Shown piece by piece: positions 25,105 to 32,935 of a DNA stretch of 64,000 nucleotides (position 1 is its first letter; the number at the start of each line of letters is the position of its first letter). Source of the DNA: CAKRJP01 sp963597615 (GTDB taxonomy: Bacteria; Bacillota; Clostridia; Lachnospirales; Lachnospiraceae); contig CAVBQS010000019.1 in the NCBI GenBank assembly GCA_963597615.1, forward strand, positions 46,468 to 110,467. Direction: 5' to 3'. The notes under the pieces are model-generated. The model made no database searches, was not told the origin of the DNA, and was given only the letters and a program-made list of their open reading frames with translations. The position numbers were made by a program, and so were the translations under genes.

Positions 25105-25330
25105 CTGTGACATTGATAGCGTAGAAGCGTGAGGTTGCTACCTAATTTGGTAGGTTTTCCGTGGAGCGAATGTCAAGTTAGGAAACTGGCGACAAGTCAC
25201 TGTACGAAACTACTATAACGGCCACTGAGATGTGGCAACAACGTGTGAGTCGATGTGGACACACACGGGAGAGTGTACAGTCACCACTTGTCGTACTGAA
25301 ATGAAAAAAGTACGAAAAGGAGGCGGCTAT
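25105..25330 (+). promoter_or_regulatory. Structured leader RNA of the S10 operon
   Basis: CGACAAGT (25190-25197) pairs with ACTTGTCG (25286-25293), and CTGTAC (25200-25205) with GTACAG (25275-25280), closing a domain that contains hairpins GCCAC/GTGGC (25222-25237) and CGTGTG/CACACG (25242-25267). A further hairpin CGTACT/AGTACG (25292-25314) sits just before the ribosome binding site and shares two bases with the closing stem. In other bacteria a leader at this place binds L4. That is the obvious hypothesis here. Confidence 0.6.
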
Positions 25331-25336
25331 TTTTTT

Positions 25337-25654
25337 ATGGCAAGTCAAGTAATGAGAATCACACTGAAGGCGTATGATCACCAGTTGGTGGATGCGTCCG
25401 CAAAGAAAATCGTAGAAACTGTAAAGAAAACTGGATCACAGGTGAGCGGACCTGTACCTCTTCCGACTAAGAAGGAAGTTGTTACAATCTTAAGAGCTGT
25501 TCATAAGTATAAAGATTCCAGAGAGCAGTTTGAGCAGAGAACTCATAAGAGACTCATCGATATTATTACACCAACCCAGAAGACTGTAGATGCACTCACA
25601 AGATTAGAGATGCCAGCAGGTGTATATATCGACATTAAGATGAAGAATAAGTAA
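25337..25654 (+). CDS. rpsJ: 30S ribosomal protein S10
   Basis: 105 aa. Part of the small subunit head; as NusE it also works in antitermination with NusB. Starts MASQVMRITLKAYDHQLVDA. The open frame reaches back to 25232 but only the ATG at 25337 gives the family start; AGGAGG lies 14 bases before it, slightly far. First gene of the operon. Confidence 0.97.
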   Translation: MASQVMRITLKAYDHQLVDASAKKIVETVKKTGSQVSGPVPLPTKKEVVTILRAVHKYKDSREQFEQRTHKRLIDIITPTQKTVDALTRLEMPAGVYIDIKMKNK

Positions 25655-25768
25655 GCATATTTGCTGACTATTCAAGCTCTACGGAGCACAATATTAAGTA
25701 AATGCAGTATTCCTACATTTAGGATGAACGCCTAGGCGTTCCGCTGTAAATCACAGGAGGTAAACATA

Positions 25769-26449
25769 ATGAAGAAAGCTATCTTGGCTACAAAAGTCGG
25801 AATGACTCAGATCTTCAACGAAGATGGAACACTGACACCTGTAACTGTTCTTCAGGCTGGACCATGTTATGTAACACAGGTTAAGACTGTAGAGAACGAT
25901 GGTTACGAAGCTGTTCAGGTTGGATTCGTTGACAAGAAGGACAAGATCATCAACAAGGACAAGAGCGGACAGAAAGAGATCGCTCATCGTCATGGTGTTA
26001 CAAAGGCAGAGCAGGGACATTTTGCTAAGGCTGGTGTAACAGGAAAAAGATTTGTAAGAGAGTTCAAGCTTGAGAATGCAAACGAGTACACACTTGGTCA
26101 GGAGATCAAAGTCGATGTATTTGAAGCAGGCGAGAAGATCGATGCTACAGCAATCTCAAAAGGTAAAGGATTCCAGGGTGCTATTAAGAGACATAATCAG
26201 CACAGAGGACCTATGACACACGGTTCTAAGTTCCATCGTCATCAGGGATCTAACGGTGCTGCTTCTGATCCAAGTAAGGTATTCAAAGGAAAGAAGATGC
26301 CTGGACACATGGGAAGCAAGAAGATCACAATTCAGAATCTTGAAGTTGTTCGTGTAGATGCAGAGAACAATCTTCTTCTGGTTAAGGGATCTGTACCGGG
26401 ACCTAAGAAGTCTTTAGTTACTATTAAAGCAGCAGTTAAATCTAATTAG
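25769..26449 (+). CDS. rplC: 50S ribosomal protein L3
   Basis: 226 aa. Early assembly protein of the large subunit near the peptidyl transferase centre. Recognised by MKKAILATKVGMTQIF and the central loop HGSKFHRHQGSNG with GKKMPGHMGS. ACAGGAGG precedes the start. A 114-base gap to rpsJ holds a hairpin CCTAGG region (25728-25745). Confidence 0.98.
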   Translation: MKKAILATKVGMTQIFNEDGTLTPVTVLQAGPCYVTQVKTVENDGYEAVQVGFVDKKDKIINKDKSGQKEIAHRHGVTKAEQGHFAKAGVTGKRFVREFKLENANEYTLGQEIKVDVFEAGEKIDATAISKGKGFQGAIKRHNQHRGPMTHGSKFHRHQGSNGAASDPSKVFKGKKMPGHMGSKKITIQNLEVVRVDAENNLLLVKGSVPGPKKSLVTIKAAVKSN

Positions 26450-26478
26450 GCTTTGACGAAGGAAGGAGGACACTTAAG

Positions 26479-27099
26479 ATGGCAAACGTATCCGTTTATA
26501 ATATCGAAGGTAATGAAGTTGGAACAATCGATTTAAGCGATGCGGTATTTGGTGTTGAGGTAAATGAGCACTTAGTACACATGGCAGTTGTTAACCAGCT
26601 TGCAAATAAACGTCAGGGAACACAGAAAGCAAAGACTCGTTCCGAAGTATCTGGCGGAGGAAGAAAACCATGGAGACAGAAGGGAACAGGTCATGCTAGA
26701 CAGGGTTCTACAAGAGCTCCACAGTGGACAGGCGGCGGAGTTGTATTCGCACCAGTACCGAGAGATTATTCATTCAAGATGAATAAAAAAGAGAAGAGAG
26801 CGGCTCTTAAATCTGTTCTTACAGCAAAGGTTGAAGAAAAGAAGTTTATCGTAATCGATGAAATTAACTTTGATGAGATTAAGACTAAGAATTTCGCAAA
26901 TATTCTTAAGAATTTAAATGTAGATAAAGCATTGGTTGTATTGGAGGATGGCAATAAGAATGCAGAGCTTTCTGCTAAGAACATTGCTGATGTAAAGACT
27001 GCAAAGACTAACACCATCAACGTATTTGATGTTCTGAAGTACAACACAGTAATCGCAACAAAAGCAGCTGTTGCAAGTATTGAGGAGGTGTACGCATAA
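26479..27099 (+). CDS. rplD: 50S ribosomal protein L4
   Basis: 206 aa. The long basic loop (GGGRKPWRQKGTGHARQGS) that reaches the exit tunnel is visible at about residues 55-75. In Gamma-proteobacteria L4 also represses this operon through its leader. Last base overlaps rplW (stop TAATG start), so translation is coupled. Confidence 0.98.
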   Translation: MANVSVYNIEGNEVGTIDLSDAVFGVEVNEHLVHMAVVNQLANKRQGTQKAKTRSEVSGGGRKPWRQKGTGHARQGSTRAPQWTGGGVVFAPVPRDYSFKMNKKEKRAALKSVLTAKVEEKKFIVIDEINFDEIKTKNFANILKNLNVDKALVVLEDGNKNAELSAKNIADVKTAKTNTINVFDVLKYNTVIATKAAVASIEEVYA

Positions 27100-27404
27100 T
27101 GGCTAACATTCAATATTATGATGTAATCCTTAAACCAGTTGTTACTGAGAAAACCATGGAGCTTATGGGAGATAAAAAGTACACATTTCTTGTACATCCT
27201 GAAGCAACAAAGTCTCAGGTAAAGGAAGCTGTTGAGAAGATGTTCGAAGGAACAAAGGTAGCAAGTGTTAATACAATGAACTGCGACGGAAAGAAGAAGA
27301 GAGTTCGTGGAACATATAAGTTTGGTACAACAGCTAAGACTAAGAAAGCTATCGTACAGTTAACAGAGGATAGCAAGGATATCGAGATCTTCCAGGGTCT
27401 CTAA
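27099..27404 (+). CDS. rplW: 50S ribosomal protein L23
   Basis: 101 aa. Sits at the exit of the tunnel and serves as docking site for trigger factor and SRP. Starts YYDVILKPVVTEKTMELM. Followed by an unusual 206-base gap filled with palindromic repeats before rplB. Confidence 0.97.
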   Translation: MANIQYYDVILKPVVTEKTMELMGDKKYTFLVHPEATKSQVKEAVEKMFEGTKVASVNTMNCDGKKKRVRGTYKFGTTAKTKKAIVQLTEDSKDIEIFQGL

Positions 27405-27432
27405 GATTTGGAGAGCATAGAGGTGTGCTTTC

Positions 27433-27463
27433 GCACTAAGCTTGAAAATACCTCGCTAAGTGC
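27433..27463 (+). repeat. Palindromic repeat copy A
   Basis: Core CTAAGCTTGAAAATACCTCG CTAAG with complementary flanks GCAC and GTGC, giving an imperfect hairpin. A short GTGCTTTC (27425-27432) before it can pair with the same GCAC, as an alternative hairpin. Confidence 0.75.
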
Positions 27464-27479
27464 ACTGGGGAAACACCAT

Positions 27480-27514
27480 CAGTCCTAAGCTCGAAAGGAC
27501 CTCGCTAAGTACTG
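27480..27514 (+). repeat. Palindromic repeat copy B
   Basis: Same core (CTAAGCTCG, then CCTCGCTAAG) with a spacer AAAGGA. The flanks here are CAGT and ACTG: different bases from copy A, but still complementary. Confidence 0.72.
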
Positions 27515-27526
27515 AGGTGTGCTTTC

Positions 27527-27558
27527 GCACTAAGCTCGTGAAATACCTCGCTAAGTGC
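27527..27558 (+). repeat. Palindromic repeat copy C
   Basis: Core CTAAGCTCGTGAAATACC followed by TCGCTAAG, flanks GCAC and GTGC. It is preceded by the same GAGGTGTGCTTTC segment as copy A. Confidence 0.75.
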
Positions 27559-27610
27559 TCAATGCATACGGATTGAAACCGTGATAATAAACATTTGAAA
27601 GGAGAATTCC

Positions 27611-28453
27611 ATGGGAATTAAGACATACAACCCATATACGCCTTCCAGAAGACAGATGACTGGCTCTGATTTTGCAGAGATCACTAAGACAACTCCAGAG
27701 AAGTCTTTGTTAGCTCCAAAGAGCAGACAGGCAGGACGTAATAATCAAGGTAAAATTACAGTTAGACACCGCGGAGGCGGAGCTAAGAAGAAATATAGAA
27801 TCGTAGATTTCAAGAGAAGAAAAGACGGAATTGCTGCTACAGTAATCGGTATCGAGTACGATCCAAACAGAACAGCAAACATCGCTCTTATCTGCTACGA
27901 AGATGGACAGAAGGCTTACATCCTTGCACCACAGGGATTGACAGACGGAATGAAGGTTATGAATGGACCTGAAGCCGAGGTTAGAGTTGGTAACTGTTTG
28001 CCACTTTCACAGATCCCAGTTGGTACACAGGTACACAACATTGAGCTTCACCCAGGAAAGGGCGGACAGATGGTTCGTTCTGCTGGTAACAGTGCTCAGT
28101 TAATGGCTAAAGAAGGAAAGTATGCAACACTTCGTCTTCCTTCAGGAGAAATGAGAATGGTTCCGATCGAGTGCAGAGCTTCTATCGGAGTTGTTGGAAA
28201 TGGTGATCACAACCTGATCAACATTGGTAAAGCAGGACGTAAACGTCACATGGGAATCAGACCTACAGTTCGTGGTTCTGTAATGAACCCGAATGACCAT
28301 CCACACGGTGGTGGTGAAGGTAAGACAGGAATCGGTCGTCCGGGTCCGTCTACACCTTGGGGTAAACCAGCACTGGGTCTTAAGACTCGTAAGAAGAACA
28401 AGTCTTCTAACAAGCTGATTGTAAGAAGAAGAGATGGTAAAGCGATTAAATAA
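27611..28453 (+). CDS. rplB: 50S ribosomal protein L2
   Basis: 280 aa. Needed for subunit association and close to the peptidyl transferase centre. Contains the conserved late motif MNPNDHPHGGGEGKTGIG with the essential histidine, and a basic tail. GAAAGGAG precedes the ATG. First gene after the repeat-filled gap. Confidence 0.98.
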   Translation: MGIKTYNPYTPSRRQMTGSDFAEITKTTPEKSLLAPKSRQAGRNNQGKITVRHRGGGAKKKYRIVDFKRRKDGIAATVIGIEYDPNRTANIALICYEDGQKAYILAPQGLTDGMKVMNGPEAEVRVGNCLPLSQIPVGTQVHNIELHPGKGGQMVRSAGNSAQLMAKEGKYATLRLPSGEMRMVPIECRASIGVVGNGDHNLINIGKAGRKRHMGIRPTVRGSVMNPNDHPHGGGEGKTGIGRPGPSTPWGKPALGLKTRKKNKSSNKLIVRRRDGKAIK

Positions 28454-28476
28454 TTAATTCGAGGAGGTTAGAACCT

Positions 28477-28758
28477 ATGGCACGTTCAGTTAAAAAAGGA
28501 CCATTTGCAGACGCAAGCCTGCTTAAGAAGGTAGACGCAATGAACGAAGCAGGAGACAAGTCTGTAATCAAGACATGGTCTCGCCGTTCAACAATCTTCC
28601 CAAGCATGATCGGACATACAATTGCAGTTCATGACGGAAGAAGACATGTACCTGTATATGTAACAGATGATATGGTGGGACACAAGCTTGGTGAGTTCGT
28701 AGCTACCAGAACATATAGAGGACACGGAAAAGACGAGAAGAAATCAAGAGTTAGATAA
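28477..28758 (+). CDS. rpsS: 30S ribosomal protein S19
   Basis: 93 aa. Binds S13 in the head of the small subunit. Starts MARSVKKGPFADASLLKK and has TWSRRSTIFPSMIGHTIAVH. GAGGAGG precedes the start; 23 bases after rplB. Confidence 0.98.
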   Translation: MARSVKKGPFADASLLKKVDAMNEAGDKSVIKTWSRRSTIFPSMIGHTIAVHDGRRHVPVYVTDDMVGHKLGEFVATRTYRGHGKDEKKSRVR

Positions 28759-28784
28759 ATATACTGTGAAAGGAGGGTTCATCC

Positions 28785-29171
28785 ATGGCTAAAGGACATA
28801 GATCCCAAATCAAGAGAGAGAGAAACGCGAACAAAGATACAAGACCTTCAGCTAAGTTATCTTATGCTAGAGTTTCTGTTCAGAAAGCATGCTATGTATT
28901 GGACGCTATCAGAGGTAAAGATGTAACAACAGCACTTGGAATTTTAGCTTATAATCCAAGATATGCTTCAAGTATCATAAAGAAGTTATTAGAGTCAGCA
29001 ATCGCAAATGCTGAAAACAACAACGGTATGAGCGCCGAGAACCTTTATATTGCAGAGGCTTATGCAAATAAGGGACCAACAATGAAGAGAATCAGACCAA
29101 GAGCACAGGGCAGAGCTTACAGAATCGAGAAGAGAATGAGCCACATTACATTAGTGCTTGACGAAAGATAA
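28785..29171 (+). CDS. rplV: 50S ribosomal protein L22
   Basis: 128 aa. Its long hairpin (GPTMKRIRPRAQGRAYRIEK) lines the exit tunnel. The fold binds 23S rRNA early in assembly. AAAGGAGGG precedes the start. Confidence 0.98.
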   Translation: MAKGHRSQIKRERNANKDTRPSAKLSYARVSVQKACYVLDAIRGKDVTTALGILAYNPRYASSIIKKLLESAIANAENNNGMSAENLYIAEAYANKGPTMKRIRPRAQGRAYRIEKRMSHITLVLDER

Positions 29172-29182
29172 GGAGGACAATC

Positions 29183-29836
29183 ATGGGACAGAAAGTTAAT
29201 CCTCATGGCTTAAGAGTCGGCGTTATCAAAGACTGGGATTCCAAATGGTATGCAGAGAAGGATTTCGCAGATTGCTTAGTAGAAGATCATGAAATCAGAA
29301 CATATCTCAAGAAGAGATTATACAGTGCTGGCGTTTCCAGAATGGAGATCGAGAGAGCATCTGATAGAGTTAAGATTACTATTTATACAGCAAAACCTGG
29401 TGTCGTTATCGGTAAGGGTGGAGCAGAGATCGAGAAAGTAAAAGGCGAGTTAAAGCAGTTTACTGACAAGAAGTTAATCGTTGATATCAAGGAAGTAAAG
29501 AGACCGGATAAGGATGCTCAGTTAGTAGCAGAGAATATCGCAGCTCAGCTTGAGAACCGTATTTCATTCAGACGTGCTATGAAATCTTGCATGTCTAGAA
29601 CAATGAAGTCCGGAGCACTTGGAATCAAGACTTCAGTATCAGGAAGACTTGGTGGAGCTGATATGGCTCGTACAGAGTTCTACAGTGAGGGAACAATTCC
29701 TCTTCAGACATTGAGAGCAGATATTGATTACGGATTCGCTGAGGCAGACACAACTTACGGTAAAGTTGGTGTTAAAGTATGGATTTACAAAGGCGAAGTT
29801 CTTCCGGGAAAGACAACTAAGGAAGGAGATAAATAA
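29183..29836 (+). CDS. rpsC: 30S ribosomal protein S3
   Basis: 217 aa. N-terminal KH domain with VVIGKGGAEIEKVKGEL at about 75-92. Forms part of the mRNA entry channel and its helicase activity. Starts MGQKVNPHGLRVGVIKDW after AAGGAGG; 11 bases after rplV. Confidence 0.98.
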   Translation: MGQKVNPHGLRVGVIKDWDSKWYAEKDFADCLVEDHEIRTYLKKRLYSAGVSRMEIERASDRVKITIYTAKPGVVIGKGGAEIEKVKGELKQFTDKKLIVDIKEVKRPDKDAQLVAENIAAQLENRISFRRAMKSCMSRTMKSGALGIKTSVSGRLGGADMARTEFYSEGTIPLQTLRADIDYGFAEADTTYGKVGVKVWIYKGEVLPGKTTKEGDK

Positions 29837-29839
29837 GTC

Positions 29840-30277
29840 ATGTTAATGCCAAAAAGAGTTAAACATCGTAAACAGTTCCGCGGTACTATGAAGGGAAAAG
29901 CACTTCGCGGAAATAAGATTACATATGGTGAGTATGGTATTGTTGCTACAGAGCCATGCTGGATTCGTTCCAATCAGATCGAGGCTGCCCGTATTGCTAT
30001 GACACGTTATATCAAGCGTGGTGGTAAAGTTTGGATTAAGATTTTCCCAAATAAGCCTGTAACCCACAAGCCTTTAGAAGTTCGAATGGGTAAAGGTAAA
30101 GGTAACTTAGAGTACTGGGTAGCAGTTGTTAAGCCGGGACGCGTTATGTTCGAGCTTGCCGGAGTTCCGGAGGAAGTTGCAAGAGAGGCGTTACGTTTGG
30201 CTATGCATAAGTTACCATGTAAATGTAAGATCGTATCTCGTGCAGACTTAGAAGGCGGTGATAACAGTGAAAATTAA
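29840..30277 (+). CDS. rplP: 50S ribosomal protein L16
   Basis: 145 aa. Helps place the A-site tRNA. Starts MLMPKRVKHRKQFRGTMKG and has KPGRVMFELAG. AAGGAG lies just upstream, at the end of rpsC; the last codons overlap the rpmC start. Confidence 0.98.
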   Translation: MLMPKRVKHRKQFRGTMKGKALRGNKITYGEYGIVATEPCWIRSNQIEAARIAMTRYIKRGGKVWIKIFPNKPVTHKPLEVRMGKGKGNLEYWVAVVKPGRVMFELAGVPEEVAREALRLAMHKLPCKCKIVSRADLEGGDNSEN

Positions 30278-30470
30278 TGCATTTGTAGAAGATTTAAAGA
30301 CAAAATCAGCTGCAGAGCTGAACGAAGAATTAGTAGCTGCTAAAAAGGAACTCTTCAATTTGAGATTCCAGAACGCAACAAATCAGTTAGATAACACAAG
30401 CAGAATTAAAGAAGTAAGAAGAAATATTGCCAGAATTCAGACAGTAATCACTGAAAAGGCAGCTCAGTAG
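30267..30470 (+). CDS. rpmC: 50S ribosomal protein L29
   Basis: 67 aa two-helix protein near the tunnel exit. I chose GTG at 30267 (MKINAFVEDLKTKS) because AAGGCGG lies 8 bases before it; an in-frame GTG at 30258 is too close to that site. Overlaps the end of rplP by 11 bases, so translation is probably coupled. Confidence 0.94.
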   Translation: MKINAFVEDLKTKSAAELNEELVAAKKELFNLRFQNATNQLDNTSRIKEVRRNIARIQTVITEKAAQ

Positions 30471-30496
30471 GAATCCGAAGAAAGGAGTTACGGACT

Positions 30497-30751
30497 GTGG
30501 AAAGAAATCTTAGAAAAACACGTGTTGGTAAGGTTATCAGCAATAAAATGGACAAGACCATAGTTGTTGCAGTAGAAAATCATGTAAAACATCCTCTTTA
30601 CAACAAGATCGTTAAGAGAACATACAAGTTAAAAGCACATGATGAAGCAAATGAGTGCAACATTGGTGATAAAGTAAAAGTTATGGAGACAAGACCTTTA
30701 TCTAAGGATAAGAGATGGAGACTTGTTGAGATTATGGAGAAAGCAAAATAG
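30497..30751 (+). CDS. rpsQ: 30S ribosomal protein S17
   Basis: 84 aa OB-fold protein, a primary binder of 16S rRNA. GTG start after AAAGGAG; reads MERNLRKTRVGKVISNKMDK. Confidence 0.97.
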   Translation: MERNLRKTRVGKVISNKMDKTIVVAVENHVKHPLYNKIVKRTYKLKAHDEANECNIGDKVKVMETRPLSKDKRWRLVEIMEKAK

Positions 30752-30770
30752 TATAAGGAGGGAAACCTGC

Positions 30771-31139
30771 ATGATACAGCAAGAAAGTAGACTGAAAGTA
30801 GCAGACAATACAGGTGCGAAAGAGTTACTGTGTATCCGTGTTCTTGGTGGATCAACCAGAAGATATGCAGCAATCGGTGATGTGATCGTTGCGACTGTTA
30901 AAGATGCAACACCAGGCGGCGTTGTTAAAAAAGGTGACGTTGTTAAGGCTGTAGTTGTTCGTACTGTAAACAGTACTCGTCGTAAAGATGGTTCTTACAT
31001 TCGTTTCGATGAAAATGCTGCTGTTATTATAAAAGACGATAAGACACCAAGAGGAACCCGTATCTTTGGACCAGTAGCGAGAGAGCTTCGTGATAAGCAG
31101 TTCATGAGAATTGTTTCTCTGGCTCCGGAAGTGCTGTAG
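30771..31139 (+). CDS. rplN: 50S ribosomal protein L14
   Basis: 122 aa. Lies at the subunit interface. The frame is open from 30723, but the ATG at 30771 follows AAGGAGGG and gives the family start MIQQESRLKVADNTGAKELL. Contains KDATPGGVVKKGDVVKAVVV. Confidence 0.97.
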   Translation: MIQQESRLKVADNTGAKELLCIRVLGGSTRRYAAIGDVIVATVKDATPGGVVKKGDVVKAVVVRTVNSTRRKDGSYIRFDENAAVIIKDDKTPRGTRIFGPVARELRDKQFMRIVSLAPEVL

Positions 31140-31151
31140 GAGGTATTTGAG

Positions 31152-31463
31152 ATGTCAATGTTAAAGATTAAAAAGGGTGATACTGTTAAGGTTATCGCTG
31201 GTAAAGATAAAGACAAAGAGGGCAAGGTTATTGCCGTTAACCCAAAAGAGGGTAAGGTTATCGTTGAAGGTGTCAACATGATGACAAAGCATACAAAACC
31301 AAGTATGGCAAATCAGAATGGTGGCATCATTCATCAGGAAGGACCAATCGATGTCTCTAACGTAATGTATGTACACAAAGGACAGGCTACCAGAGTGGGC
31401 ATCAAGGTAGAGGGAGACAAGAAAGTACGTTTCGCTAAGAAGACTGGCGAAGTGATTGATTAA
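31152..31463 (+). CDS. rplX: 50S ribosomal protein L24
   Basis: 103 aa with an N-terminal KOW motif (KIKKGDTVKVIAGKDKDKEG). Assembly initiator of the large subunit. AGGAGG lies directly after the rplN stop. Two ATGs (31152, 31158) are possible. Confidence 0.97.
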   Translation: MSMLKIKKGDTVKVIAGKDKDKEGKVIAVNPKEGKVIVEGVNMMTKHTKPSMANQNGGIIHQEGPIDVSNVMYVHKGQATRVGIKVEGDKKVRFAKKTGEVID

Positions 31464-31486
31464 TTTGAGGAAGGAGGTCCATAGCT

Positions 31487-32026
31487 TTGAGTAGACTGAA
31501 AGAACAGTACCAGAACGAGATCGTTAAAGCAATGATCGAGAAATTTGGTTATAAGAATATTATGGAAGTACCTAAGCTTGACAAGATCGTTGTCAACATG
31601 GGTGTTGGTGAAGCAAAGGACAACGCTAAGTTGTTAGACGCTGCAATCGCTGATATGGAAAAGATTACAGGACAGAAAGCCGTAGTTTGTAGAGCAAAGA
31701 AGTCTGTTGCTAACTTCAAGTTAAGAGAAGGAATGGCAATTGGATGTAAGGTTACATTAAGAGGAGAGAAGATGTATGAGTTCGCTGATCGTCTGATTAA
31801 CCTTGCTTTACCTCGTGTACGTGACTTTAGAGGTGTTAATCCTAATGCCTTCGACGGAAGAGGAAACTATGCTCTTGGTATTAAAGAGCAGATCATCTTC
31901 CCAGAGATCGAGTATGATAAGATCGATAAGGTAAGAGGAATGGACATTATCTTTGTAACAACTGCTAAGACAGATGAAGAGGCACGTGAGCTGCTTACAC
32001 AGTTCAACATGCCATTTGCTAAGTAG
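31487..32026 (+). CDS. rplE: 50S ribosomal protein L5
   Basis: 179 aa. Binds 5S rRNA and touches the P-site tRNA. TTG start after GGAAGGAGG; reads MSRLKEQYQNEIVKAMIEKF. Conserved PRVRDFRGVN and the final LLTQFNMPFAK. Confidence 0.97.
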   Translation: MSRLKEQYQNEIVKAMIEKFGYKNIMEVPKLDKIVVNMGVGEAKDNAKLLDAAIADMEKITGQKAVVCRAKKSVANFKLREGMAIGCKVTLRGEKMYEFADRLINLALPRVRDFRGVNPNAFDGRGNYALGIKEQIIFPEIEYDKIDKVRGMDIIFVTTAKTDEEARELLTQFNMPFAK

Positions 32027-32036
32027 GAGGTAAATT

Positions 32037-32222
32037 ATGGCTAAGACATCAATGAAAGTAAAACAGCAGCGTAAAGCTAAGTTCTCTACTCAAGAGTACA
32101 GCCGTTGCAGAATTTGTGGTCGTCCTCATTCATATTTGAGAAAATATGGTATCTGCCGTGTTTGCTTCCGTGAACTGGCATACAAAGGACAGATCCCAGG
32201 AGTAAAAAAAGCAAGTTGGTAA
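32037..32222 (+). CDS. rpsZ: 30S ribosomal protein S14, zinc type
   Basis: 61 aa. Two C-x2-C pairs (CRICGRPHSYLRKYGICRVC) bind zinc. This is the short zinc-dependent form; the long zinc-free form is not seen in this window. TAGGAGG precedes the ATG, 10 bases after rplE. Confidence 0.97.
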   Translation: MAKTSMKVKQQRKAKFSTQEYSRCRICGRPHSYLRKYGICRVCFRELAYKGQIPGVKKASW

Positions 32223-32230
32223 GCCTGAAG

Positions 32231-32329
32231 GTGGCTTAGTGAGAGCGAGCTTAAAAAAGGCCGAGCTTGAACTTAGTGCCAAGGCGTTCTTTTAGTCAGG
32301 CAAGGTATTACTAAGCCTGGCAAAAGAAC
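32231..32329 (+). repeat. Structured gap between rpsZ and rpsH
   Basis: A strong hairpin with arms GTTCTTTTAGTCAGGC (32286-32301) and GCCTGGCAAAAGAAC (32315-32329). Before it, 32234-32280 carries CTTAGTG, GCGAGCTT and CGAGCTTGAACTTAGTGCC, words shared in inverted orientation with the palindromic repeats at 27.4 and 32.8 kb; this is a possible diverged copy. Confidence 0.5.
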
Positions 32330-32371
32330 AAACATTAAATAAAATCTCATCAAAAGAGGAGGAAACAATTC

Positions 32372-32773
32372 ATGACAATGAGTGATCCAATTGCAGATAT
32401 GCTTACAAGAATCCGTAATGCAAATACTGCTAAACATGATACAGTAGATGTGCCATCATCAAAGATGAAACTTGCAATTGCCAACATTCTGTTAGATGAA
32501 GGATATATTGAGAAGTATGATCTTGAGGAAGACGGAGTATTCAAGACTCTTCACATCACATTAAAGTATGGTGCAGACAAAAACGAGAAGGTTATTACAG
32601 GTCTTAAGAGAATTTCTAAGCCAGGTCTTCGTGTATATGCAGCAAGCAACGAAGTACCAAGCGTTTTAGGTGGACTTGGAACCGCAATTCTCTCTACAAA
32701 CAAGGGAGTAATCACTGACAAAGAGGCTAGAAAGCTTGGAGTTGGTGGAGAAGTTCTTTGCTATATTTGGTAG
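32372..32773 (+). CDS. rpsH: 30S ribosomal protein S8
   Basis: 133 aa. Central 16S rRNA binder; in E. coli it represses the spc operon. Starts MTMSDPIADMLTRIRNAN and ends LGVGGEVLCYIW. AGAGGAGG precedes the start. Structured or repeat-filled gaps lie on both sides. Confidence 0.98.
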   Translation: MTMSDPIADMLTRIRNANTAKHDTVDVPSSKMKLAIANILLDEGYIEKYDLEEDGVFKTLHITLKYGADKNEKVITGLKRISKPGLRVYAASNEVPSVLGGLGTAILSTNKGVITDKEARKLGVGGEVLCYIW

Positions 32774-32787
32774 AAAGGAAACATCGT

Positions 32788-32822
32788 CGATACTAAGCTC
32801 GGAAATACCTCGCTAGGTATCG
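32788..32822 (+). repeat. Palindromic repeat copy D
   Basis: Core CTAAGCTCGGAAATACC, then TCGCTAGG, with flanks CGATA and TATCG that are again complementary but unlike the other copies. This compensatory change supports a selected hairpin. Confidence 0.75.
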
Positions 32823-32834
32823 AGATGTGCGTTC

Positions 32835-32865
32835 GCACTAAGCTCGAGAATACCTCGCTAAGTGC
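32835..32865 (+). repeat. Palindromic repeat copy E
   Basis: Core CTAAGCTCGAGAATACC, then TCGCTAAG, flanks GCAC and GTGC, preceded by GATGTGCGTTC as a variant of the segment before copies A and C. A separate hairpin GAATGAG/CTCATTC follows at 32885-32907. Confidence 0.75.
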
Positions 32866-32935
32866 TCACAGCAACTGAAAACAGAATGAGCGTTTGAGAC
32901 TCATTCCGAAAATTTAAGTTTAGGAGGATATGGAT

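Noticed and set aside
25232..25336. N-terminal extension of S10
   Set aside because: It lies in the structured leader and has no family similarity.
27419..27560. Repeats in the rplW-rplB gap as a CRISPR array
   Set aside because: The repeats are palindromic, spacing is short and irregular, flanks covary with each other, and there are no cas genes.
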